This document shows positions 43,229 through 50,396 of a stretch of 64,000 nt of DNA, piece after piece; within the stretch, counting starts at the first letter, position 1; every line of letters starts with the position of its first letter. A program made the position numbers and the translations under genes. Below the pieces are notes generated by a model, which saw only the letters and a program-made list of their open reading frames with translations, ran no database searches and had not been told where the DNA came from. Source of the DNA: Saccharospirillum alexandrii_A (GTDB taxonomy: Bacteria > Pseudomonadota > Gammaproteobacteria > Pseudomonadales > Natronospirillaceae); contig NZ_JBHZRJ010000002.1 of the NCBI RefSeq assembly GCF_043641555.1, positions 124,001 to 188,000 on the forward strand. The letters run 5' to 3'.

Positions 43229-43939
43229 ATGAGTATTCGATACGAGTTTAATTTCCCGGAAGACGGGACCCAGCTGGTCGTCGAGACACAGGCATCGCGG
43301 GACAGGGAACCCGACCCCGGCGTCCGCAACAATGCCGCCTGGACCCGGCTGGACTATTGTCAGTGTTCAAACTGTCCGTTGTCCAAGAAGGACGTTGAGT
43401 ATTGTCCGGCGGCAGTTGATATGCAGCCCATTGTAGAAGACTTTCGCAGTTTGCCCGGGTTCAAGAAAGCGGACATTGTGGTGACTACTCAGGAGCGGCA
43501 GTATCGAAAAAGCACCGGGCTGGAAGAGGGGTTGCGGTCTCTGATGGGCCTGGTGATGGCCAATAGCCAGTGCCCGATTCTGAAAAACCTGAAACCCATG
43601 GCCTTTACCCATTTGCCCTTTGCCACACAGGAGGAGTTCATCTTCCGTGCCGTGGGGACCTACCTGCTGCGGCAGTACTACAAGAGCCACGATGGGCAGG
43701 AAGGCGACTGGGATCTTGAGGGCCTTGTCTCGCTGAACCGGGAGCTGCAGATGGTGAATCAGGCGTTGTGGCAGAGAGTTCACACAGCGTGTGAGGGCGA
43801 TTCGAACCTGAAAGCCCTACTCAGCTTTTTTACGCTATCCTCCAGCGTGTCCTATTCACTGGAGAGTCAGTTGCTCAAGTTGCGACCGGCGTTTATGGCA
43901 GACACGGGCAGTCTGCAACCATTTGAACAGAAGGAATAA
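43229..43939 (+). CDS. Cys-motif protein of unknown function
   Basis: 236 residues, soluble, not recognised. The striking part is near residues 50-75: YCQCSNCPLSKKDVEYCPAAVD, four cysteines spaced like a metal site (Cx1Cx2C...C). After it come predicted helices (EEGLRSLMGLVMANSQCPILKNL, VSLNRELQMVNQALWQRV). A zinc or iron-sulfur site is possible. The ATG at 43229 was preferred to the longer frame because AGGA lies about ten bases before it. It is followed after six bases by a small membrane protein on the same strand, so they form a likely pair. Confidence 0.68.
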   Translation: MSIRYEFNFPEDGTQLVVETQASRDREPDPGVRNNAAWTRLDYCQCSNCPLSKKDVEYCPAAVDMQPIVEDFRSLPGFKKADIVVTTQERQYRKSTGLEEGLRSLMGLVMANSQCPILKNLKPMAFTHLPFATQEEFIFRAVGTYLLRQYYKSHDGQEGDWDLEGLVSLNRELQMVNQALWQRVHTACEGDSNLKALLSFFTLSSSVSYSLESQLLKLRPAFMADTGSLQPFEQKE

Positions 43940-43945
43940 GTCGGC

Positions 43946-44443
43946 ATGTTTGCCAACCTAGCAATTATTGGCGCTATCCTGATATTGGCCGGTGCCTTTA
44001 TGTGGCTGAAGCCGTCGCCCAGGGATCGTCACCTCAATACGCTGCGCACCGCGGCACTGTCGGCCGGGTTCAAACTCGACAGCATCCGCATTCCGGATAC
44101 CAGCATTGAAGGACGACTGGCTGAAAAGTCGTCGTTAATCACCCTTTACCGCTTGTTGCACCGATTCGAGAAAGGCAAGGCACCGCGCTTTACCGTGCAA
44201 CGCACCACCGGCGTTTCCAGTGCCTTTTTGCCCGATGGCTGGAAATGGGCCGATGAGCATCGCCCCAGTGAAGCCGTTACACAGGATTTACACGAGGTTC
44301 TGGTCGGTCTGCCCGACCAGTATCTGGTGCTGGATGCTCAGCCGGACGGCGTGGGGCTGGTCTGGGATGAGCGAGGCAATGCCTCGGCATTACCCGCGAT
44401 TCGGGAAACGCTGGAGCGCCTGATCGCGCAACTCTCTGCCTGA
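43946..44443 (+). CDS. small membrane-anchored hypothetical protein
   Basis: 165 residues: one N-terminal membrane helix (FANLAIIGAILILAGAFMWL) then a soluble cytoplasmic or periplasmic domain (TLRTAALSAGFKLDSIRIPDTSIEGRL, FLPDGWKWADEHRPSEAVTQDL). Such proteins are sometimes annotated as YajC-like, but nothing specific supports that here. It starts six bases after the Cys-motif gene and is probably cotranscribed. Confidence 0.62.
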   Translation: MFANLAIIGAILILAGAFMWLKPSPRDRHLNTLRTAALSAGFKLDSIRIPDTSIEGRLAEKSSLITLYRLLHRFEKGKAPRFTVQRTTGVSSAFLPDGWKWADEHRPSEAVTQDLHEVLVGLPDQYLVLDAQPDGVGLVWDERGNASALPAIRETLERLIAQLSA

Positions 44444-44526
44444 GCGCAATAATCTTCCTTTCTGTCCGGGTCGCCGGCGTTGCCGGTTGACATCCTGTCG
44501 CCAGTGTCTATCGTATGAGCCATAAT

Positions 44527-44540
44527 CAAACAGTCGTTTG
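44527..44540. promoter_or_regulatory. PsrA-type operator upstream of fadBA
   Basis: CAAAC-AGTC-GTTTG matches the published PsrA consensus (G/CAAAC-N2-4-GTTTG/C) exactly. PsrA is a TetR-family repressor of the fadBA beta-oxidation operon in Pseudomonas, released by long-chain fatty acyl compounds. The site lies 105 bases before the fadB start and about 35 bases after a TTGACA box at about 44487. Confidence 0.65.
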
Positions 44541-44644
44541 AAACTTGTGTTTGATTCAGGCAATCAGACCCGGTATTCAAACAGGGTAGACCGCGATACG
44601 GGTGGGTGTTTGGCCCTATTCGAGACAATAAACGGAGAGCTTCC

Positions 44645-46789
44645 ATGATTTATCAGGGTAAAGGCATAACCGTCGAGGCATTGCAGAACGGCGCCGCCGA
44701 ACTCATCTTCGATTTGCAGGGCGAGTCGGTCAACAAGTTCGACCAGGCAACGCTGAGAGAGCTGGCAGAGGCAACCAAAGCCATTGCCGCCAGCGATGCC
44801 AAAGGGGTGTTGGTCAGCAGTGCAAAAGACAGCTTTATCGTCGGTGCGGACATTACTGAATTTCTGGAGTGGTTCGATAAAGACGAAGAAGGCATCATCA
44901 GCGACATTCTGGCTGCCAACGACATTTTCAGCGCCTTTGAAGACCTGGCGATGCCCACCGTTGTGGCCATCAACGGTATGGCGCTGGGCGGTGGTTTTGA
45001 AATGTGTCTGGCGGCCGACTACCGGGTTATGTCGACCAAGGCGAAAGTGGGCCTTCCCGAAGTCAAACTCGGTATCTACCCGGGCTTTGGCGGCACAGTG
45101 CGGTTGTCGCGCGTCATTGGCGCCGATAACGCCATCGAGTGGATCGCCTCTGGCAGTGAAAAACGTCCCGATGCCGCCTTGTCGGATGGCGCTGTGGATG
45201 TCGTCAGCGAGCCTGAAGCCCTGCACGATACGGCCCTGGCACTGCTCGAACGGCTGATGTCCGGTGAGGTGGATTACCAGAATCGCCGTCAGGCCAAACA
45301 AGGCAAGCTGCAACTGAACAACATCGAAAGCATGATGGTGTTTGAAACCGCCAAGGGCTTTATTGCCGGCAAGGCCGGTCGTCATTATCCGGCGCCGGTT
45401 GAAGCGGTAAAAACCATTCAGAAGCACGCCAATTTTGACCGCGACAAGGCCATCGCCATTGAAGCGAAAGGCTTTGCCAAAATGGCCAAAACACCGGTCG
45501 CCAAGAATCTGATTGGTTTGTTTCTGAACGATCAGAAGATCAAGAAGATCGCCAAAGATCACATCAAACAGTCGAAAGACGTCAGCAAGGCGGGCGTGCT
45601 GGGCGCGGGCATTATGGGCGGTGGTATCGCCTATCAGAGTGCCAGTAAAGGCACCCCGATTATGATGAAAGACATCGCCGAGTCGGGTTTGCAACTGGGC
45701 CTCGATGAAGCCGCCAAACTGCTCACCAAGCAGGTCGAGCGCAAGAAGCTGGACGTGCGTGGCATGGCAGACACCCTGAACCGCATTCGTCCAACCTTGT
45801 CGTACGGTGATTTTGGCGATGTTGACGTCGTTGTCGAAGCGGTAGTCGAGAACGTCAAGGTGAAGAAAGCCGTTCTTGCCGAAGCCGAAGGCCAATTGCG
45901 CGACGACGCCATTCTGGCTTCGAACACCTCGACCATCTCCATTACTGAGCTGGCCACGGCACTTAAAAAACCGGAGCAGTTCTGTGGCATGCACTTCTTT
46001 AATCCGGTGCATCGTATGCCACTGGTTGAAGTGATTCGCGGTGAAAAGACCAGCGATGAAACCATTGCAACCGTTGTCGCTTATGCACAGAAGATGGGTA
46101 AGACGCCTATTGTTGTTAACGACTGCCCGGGCTTTCTGGTAAACCGCATTCTGTTCCCGTACTTCGGTGGCTTTGCCATGATGCTGCGCGACGGCGCCAA
46201 CTTTGAAAACGTCGACAAAGTCATGGAAAAATTTGGCTGGCCGATGGGCCCGGCGTATCTGATGGACGTGGTCGGTATCGACACCGGCGTTCATGCCCAG
46301 GCCGTTATGGCCGATGGGTTCCCCGAGCGCATGAAGCAGGATTTCAAATCGGCGATGGATGTTATGTACGCCGAAGAGCGCTTTGGTCAGAAGAACGGCG
46401 TTGGTTTCTACCGTTATGAGACCGATAAGAAAGGCAAGCCGAAGAAAGTATCCGACGAAAAAGCACACGAACTGGTCGCCAGTGTGCGCACGTCCGAAAG
46501 CGAACTTTCAGAAGATGACATCATTAACCGCCTGATGATTCCGATGTGCCTGGAAACGGTGCGTTGCCTGGAAGATGGCATCGTCAATACCGCTGCCGAA
46601 GCCGACATGGGTCTGGTATATGGCATCGGTTTCCCGCCGTTCCGCGGTGGAGCCTTGCAGTACATCGATGACATCGGCGTCGCAGCCTTTGTTGAGCTAT
46701 GTGATCGCTATAAGGATCTGGGCAAGCTCTACGAGCCAACCGACAAACTGCGCGATATGGCTAAAAACGGCCAGACCTTTTACGGTTAA
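44645..46789 (+). CDS. fadB: fatty acid oxidation complex alpha subunit FadB
   Basis: 714 residues, a bifunctional enoyl-CoA hydratase and 3-hydroxyacyl-CoA dehydrogenase. The N-terminal crotonase domain (MALGGGFEMCLAADYRVM) is followed by the NAD-binding Rossmann domain (GVLGAGIMGGGIAYQSA) and the dehydrogenase C-terminal domain with FFNPVHRMPLVE. It works with FadA as an alpha2beta2 complex. Length matches Pseudomonas FadB (about 715). The start at 44645 is preferred because the MIYQGKGITV beginning is conserved. FadA follows after 18 bases. A PsrA site lies upstream. Confidence 0.96.
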   Translation: MIYQGKGITVEALQNGAAELIFDLQGESVNKFDQATLRELAEATKAIAASDAKGVLVSSAKDSFIVGADITEFLEWFDKDEEGIISDILAANDIFSAFEDLAMPTVVAINGMALGGGFEMCLAADYRVMSTKAKVGLPEVKLGIYPGFGGTVRLSRVIGADNAIEWIASGSEKRPDAALSDGAVDVVSEPEALHDTALALLERLMSGEVDYQNRRQAKQGKLQLNNIESMMVFETAKGFIAGKAGRHYPAPVEAVKTIQKHANFDRDKAIAIEAKGFAKMAKTPVAKNLIGLFLNDQKIKKIAKDHIKQSKDVSKAGVLGAGIMGGGIAYQSASKGTPIMMKDIAESGLQLGLDEAAKLLTKQVERKKLDVRGMADTLNRIRPTLSYGDFGDVDVVVEAVVENVKVKKAVLAEAEGQLRDDAILASNTSTISITELATALKKPEQFCGMHFFNPVHRMPLVEVIRGEKTSDETIATVVAYAQKMGKTPIVVNDCPGFLVNRILFPYFGGFAMMLRDGANFENVDKVMEKFGWPMGPAYLMDVVGIDTGVHAQAVMADGFPERMKQDFKSAMDVMYAEERFGQKNGVGFYRYETDKKGKPKKVSDEKAHELVASVRTSESELSEDDIINRLMIPMCLETVRCLEDGIVNTAAEADMGLVYGIGFPPFRGGALQYIDDIGVAAFVELCDRYKDLGKLYEPTDKLRDMAKNGQTFYG

Positions 46790-46807
46790 GACGGGAGAAC
46801 AGCAACC

Positions 46808-47983
46808 ATGACTATTCGAGACAATGACGCAGTAATCGTCGACTTTGCACGCACCCCTATGGGTCGTAGCAAGGGTGGCAGCCACCGTTTTACCCGTGCT
46901 GAAAACCTGAGCGCCGATCTGGTAAACGGCTTGCTGGCTCGCAATGAAGCCCTGAACCCGGCCGATATTGACGACATCATCTGGGGATGCGTAAACCAGA
47001 CTAAAGAGCAGGGCTGGAACGTCGCCCGCATGATGCAATTGCTGACGGATATTCCACACACGGTACCGGCGCAAACCGTCAGTCGTTTGTGCGGTTCATC
47101 GATGTCGGCGCTGCACATCGCAACGGCGAACATTCAGTCGGACAACGGTGACATTTATGTCATCGGGGGTGTTGAGCACATGGGGCACGTCGACATGATG
47201 CACGGTGTCGACCCGAACCCCATGCTGTCGCAAAAGGCCGCAAAAGCTTCAGGCATGATGGGCCTGACAGCCGAGCTGTTGTCCAAGATGCATGGCATCG
47301 GTCGTGAACAGCAAGATCAGTTTGGTCTGCGTTCGCACGTAAAAGCCCATGAAGCCACTCAGGCCGGCAACTTCGACAATGAGATCATTGCCCGTACCGC
47401 GCACGATGCCAACGGCAACCCCTACCTGATGAAGCACGACGAAACCATTCGCCCCGAGACGACGCTGGAAGGACTGGCGTCGTTGCGCCCGGCCTTTGAT
47501 CCGAAAGCAGGTACCGTAACTGCCGGTACCTCAAGCCAGATCACCGACGGTGCATCGGCTATGGTGGTCATGTCATACCGCAAAGCCAAGGCGTTGGGTC
47601 TGAAGCCTCGCGCTGTGGTGCGTGGCATGAGTCTGGCGGGCGTTGATCCGTCGATCATGGGGTATGGCCCGGTGCCGGCGACCAAGAAGGTGCTCAAGAA
47701 ACTGGGCATGACCATTGAGGATATCGACTACGTCGAGCTCAACGAAGCCTTTGCCGCACAGGCGTTGCCAGTATTGAAAGACTTGAAATTACTGGAGAAA
47801 ATGGACGACAAGGTTAACCTGCACGGCGGCGCCATCGCCCTGGGTCACCCTTTCGGCTGCTCCGGCGCACGCATTACCGGCACGCTGTTGAACGTTATGG
47901 AACAGAACGATGGTCAGTTTGGTCTGTCGACCATGTGCATCGGTCTGGGGCAGGGCATCAGTACCGTTATTGAACGTGTTTGA
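46808..47983 (+). CDS. fadA: acetyl-CoA acyltransferase FadA (3-ketoacyl-CoA thiolase)
   Basis: 391 residues, the thiolase that closes each beta-oxidation round. The acyl-accepting Cys lies in QTVSRLCGSSMSALH. The C-terminal catalytic His is in GGAIALGHPFGCSGAR and the Cys in TMCIGLGQG. Length and placement 18 bases after fadB match the canonical fadBA operon. A strong terminator follows. Confidence 0.96.
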   Translation: MTIRDNDAVIVDFARTPMGRSKGGSHRFTRAENLSADLVNGLLARNEALNPADIDDIIWGCVNQTKEQGWNVARMMQLLTDIPHTVPAQTVSRLCGSSMSALHIATANIQSDNGDIYVIGGVEHMGHVDMMHGVDPNPMLSQKAAKASGMMGLTAELLSKMHGIGREQQDQFGLRSHVKAHEATQAGNFDNEIIARTAHDANGNPYLMKHDETIRPETTLEGLASLRPAFDPKAGTVTAGTSSQITDGASAMVVMSYRKAKALGLKPRAVVRGMSLAGVDPSIMGYGPVPATKKVLKKLGMTIEDIDYVELNEAFAAQALPVLKDLKLLEKMDDKVNLHGGAIALGHPFGCSGARITGTLLNVMEQNDGQFGLSTMCIGLGQGISTVIERV

Positions 47984-48044
47984 TCCCAATGCCGCCTGAT
48001 TCAGGCTGGTTAACACACGTTTGAACAAGAAAATCGCTGGTTAG

Positions 48045-48079
48045 AAAGCCGGCCTGGAAGTCACCGGGCCGGCTTTTTT
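48045..48079 (+). terminator. rho-independent terminator of fadBA
   Basis: AAAGCCGGCC, loop, GGCCGGCTTTTTT, about 60 bases past the fadA stop. It also faces the 3' end of the convergent ClpP-like gene. Confidence 0.88.
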
Positions 48080-48099
48080 ATGGCTGAAAGCTATTCAGA

Positions 48100-48768
48100 T
48101 CAGTAGCCTGGCTCGTCGCCGGGTACACCCAGCACATCGACAACACCGGACCTGACCAGTTCACCGGCGGACGGATACCACATTTGCTGGTGCGGCGTTG
48201 CCATGATCTGGGCTAAGAAGGCTTCATCCACGTTCGCCCGGCGAAACAGGTTTAAGTCTCTTTGCTGCTCTTCTTCCGGGTCCTGCTTCATCAGAAACTC
48301 CATTACCGGAGATTTTTGAGCATACCGATGGAAGCCAAGGCGAGCATCCGGTTCAAGATAGCGTGTTTGGCCGGCGATAAAGACCAGGGTGCAGGCAGAG
48401 GCGCAATCGCCGTAGGCAGAGGTGGTCAGGCCGAATTCATTGACCAGCCGGACCAGCCCACGAGCCTCTGCGACCAGACCACCGCGACTTTGCAAGCGCA
48501 AATGCACGACCGTGTCTTCCTGTTCAAGCAAGGTGCTGAGTGCTTGAGTGACGCCAAAATCAATGTAACCTTCCAGCCTGATGTGGTCTTTTTGGTTCGA
48601 CAGCTTCAAATCAAAGCTGGGCAGCACATCGTCATTCGGCGCATTGCCTCTGAGCACATTAGCGGCGACGGCGAACAACAAGGCAAAACACGCCAGACCC
48701 ACCAGGGCAGTAACAGTGGGGATTACCAGCCAGTGAAGCCGATTGTCTTGCCAGGGTCTGTTAGTCAT
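48100..48768 (-). CDS. ClpP/crotonase-fold periplasmic-type protein
   Basis: 222 residues: N-terminal membrane helix (about residues 12-35, LVIPTVTALVGLACFALLFAVAA) then a ClpP-like core: VHLRLQSRGGLVAEARGLVRLV, SAYGDCASACTLVFIAG and ARLGFHRY. This resembles COG3904-type membrane-anchored proteins. The Ser between two Cys (CASAC) and the His in GFH fit a serine-protease-like site; whether it is active is unknown. I used the ATG at 48768, where GGAG lies four bases upstream; a GTG 22 codons earlier is open too. Confidence 0.65.
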   Translation of the reverse strand: MTNRPWQDNRLHWLVIPTVTALVGLACFALLFAVAANVLRGNAPNDDVLPSFDLKLSNQKDHIRLEGYIDFGVTQALSTLLEQEDTVVHLRLQSRGGLVAEARGLVRLVNEFGLTTSAYGDCASACTLVFIAGQTRYLEPDARLGFHRYAQKSPVMEFLMKQDPEEEQQRDLNLFRRANVDEAFLAQIMATPHQQMWYPSAGELVRSGVVDVLGVPGDEPGY

Positions 48769-49187
48769 GAGACTCCGCAGAGGTGATGGGAATGGGGTAA
48801 ACCGGTCGATCTGCTCTGGCCGGTCTGAATTCACAGTATGTGACTTCGCAGTGGCAGGTGGCGGCTAGTGGTCCATGCGGAAAGTTCGGTCACTGTTCAC
48901 TTTGCCAGCAAGCCCGGAGCTTTGATGTCAAACCTTGAAATAGCGGTGCTATTCCGGCGGTTCATACAGTAAAGTTCTGGGCCTCGCCCTGAACTTGATG
49001 GCGTCGTTCCTGAGTAACAGAACGTCACGCATGGACCACTGGCGAAAATCCGGGCCTGGCTTGGAAACTGTGCCAGGGTGCATTGCACTGGAAATATAGA
49101 AAGGAAGTGGCCGATTCGCAAGGCAGGACGGTTTGCGTGCGAGGTCTGGTTGCTTGATTTGCCTAACCCTTCTCACAGGAGCGCCTC
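48769..49187. repeat. intergenic region with inverted-repeat element
   Basis: A 419-base gap without a gene. AGTGGTCCATGCG (48867-48879) is repeated as its perfect complement at 49028-49040, framing 149 bases that contain further hairpins (AATAGC/GCTATT near 48940, GTTCTGGGC/GCCCTGAAC near 48980). The frame looks like a small palindromic mobile or REP-type element. The last 100 bases lead to the DUF1653 gene. Confidence 0.5.
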
Positions 49188-49463
49188 ATGAAACCCCTAA
49201 CCGCAGGCATTTACCGGCACTACAAGGGAAACCGCTACCGCGTTATTGGCGTAAGCCGGCACAGCGAAACCAATGAGCAGCTGGTGGTATACCAGTGCCT
49301 GTATGGAGACTACAGCCTCTGGGTGCGGCCGCTGGCCATGTTTACCGAGTTGGTACGGATTGACGGCGAAGACATACCCCGTTTTGAGCGGGTTCAGTCT
49401 CTGGACGAAGCTGACTGGCTGTCACTGGCGGCTGAAGTGTCCTCGCCCATTGTTGAATCGTAG
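49188..49463 (+). CDS. DUF1653 family protein
   Basis: 91 residues, recognised by the family's opening TAGIYRHYKGNRYRVIGVSRHSET and LVVYQCLYGDYSLWVRPLAMF. It is a small soluble beta-strand domain; its function is unknown. It is found between fadBA and topA, as in Pseudomonas. Its last 70 bases overlap the convergent membrane-protein gene. An AGGAG lies about 10 bases before the ATG. Confidence 0.88.
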   Translation: MKPLTAGIYRHYKGNRYRVIGVSRHSETNEQLVVYQCLYGDYSLWVRPLAMFTELVRIDGEDIPRFERVQSLDEADWLSLAAEVSSPIVES

Positions 49464-50128
49464 AGTCCGGAAATTAACTGGGAGATTTTCTTAATTTGCT
49501 GCGGTTTGTCGTTTAAGTGAATGTCACTGTGGATCAGCAGGTCTTTCGCATGTTTGTAGAACGACGAGGCCGCTGAAAGGTCGTGCTGGTCACGGGCTTC
49601 AAGGCCCTGGCGTTTGTAGGCTTCCACCTCAAGCATCAGGCTGTTGCGGGTGAGGCGGGCAAGGTGTTCATGGCTTTCGACCTCGGAGATAAGTCCCCGC
49701 GCATTGAGGGTTCTAACCCACTTCATGGCCCGGCCGAAGTGTCGTTTCATCAGATTGATTTGCCGGTCACTGGACGGAATTTCTGGCTGGTGGGCCTTCT
49801 CGCCCAGACTACTGATGTCGTCAGCCAGCGATTGGTAATAGGCCACATCCCGCTGGGAGTCCTGATTGGTGGGGTCGATGGCCAGCAGGCTTTCGGCTTC
49901 TTCCGCCAGGTTTTGCTGGATAAGGTGCAGCAGGTCGGGGTCACGGTCGTAGACCATCAGGGTGGAGAACAATTCCTCATACTGCGTTTGCTGGGATCGA
50001 AGCTGGCGAAGGCGGGCTTTAACCGCCTGAGCTTCCTGTTCTTTCAGCGTTGCAACCCGGCTCATGTAAAGGCCGCCGATGATCAGTCCAACCATCGAAA
50101 TCATGAATAAAATGGCAAATAACGACAC
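49394..50128 (-). CDS. hypothetical membrane-anchored coiled-coil protein
   Basis: 244 residues: N-terminal membrane helix (SLFAILFMISMVGLIIGGLYM) followed by a soluble helical region with heptad-like runs (TLKEQEAQAVKARLRQLRSQQTQYEEL; LMLEVEAYKRQGLEARDQHDL). The start is GTG at 50128, because AGGAG sits nine bases before it; a longer frame begins 14 codons earlier. The C-terminal 23 codons overlap the DUF1653 gene on the other strand. Unknown function. Confidence 0.65.
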   Translation of the reverse strand: MSLFAILFMISMVGLIIGGLYMSRVATLKEQEAQAVKARLRQLRSQQTQYEELFSTLMVYDRDPDLLHLIQQNLAEEAESLLAIDPTNQDSQRDVAYYQSLADDISSLGEKAHQPEIPSSDRQINLMKRHFGRAMKWVRTLNARGLISEVESHEHLARLTRNSLMLEVEAYKRQGLEARDQHDLSAASSFYKHAKDLLIHSDIHLNDKPQQIKKISQLISGLYDSTMGEDTSAASDSQSASSRD

Positions 50129-50396
50129 TCTGGTAGGCTCCTGAATGGGGTTCCGTGATCGAACAACCACGGGTAACTAGGCTATCCAGCCTGTACGCTT
50201 TGCCCGGGTTCGTGCATAGTACGGCGCTGAATGGTCGCCGGGGTTTGCACTGCAAACCCTGCACGTACCGGTTCCTCGCTGCGCAGCGGCGACTTGACCT
50301 TAAGGGGTCAAACAGTTTATACGTCTGCGCCGCTTGCGTTCCCCGGGGTTCGTAAGCTAAGTATATAAAAGGAAGCAACAGGCGGAATTATAGCGC
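50129..50396. other. palindrome-rich leader upstream of topA
   Basis: This 268-base gap holds several inverted repeats: GGGTTTGCA/TGCAAACCC (50241-50259), CGCT/AGCG at 50277-50288, and an outer GTCGCC/GGCGAC (50234-50239, 50288-50293) enclosing both. Two imperfect direct repeats contain GGGTTCGT followed by TAGTA or TAAGTA (about 50205 and 50345). Its hairpin followed by ACCCTGC and CTCGCTGCGC resembles the element at 2979-3341. Supercoiling-sensitive control of topA is conceivable. No clear promoter boxes. Confidence 0.4.

Noticed and set aside
44564..46468. 634-codon open frame antisense to fadB
   Set aside because: It is a codon-bias shadow of a well-supported gene and has no recognisable protein features.
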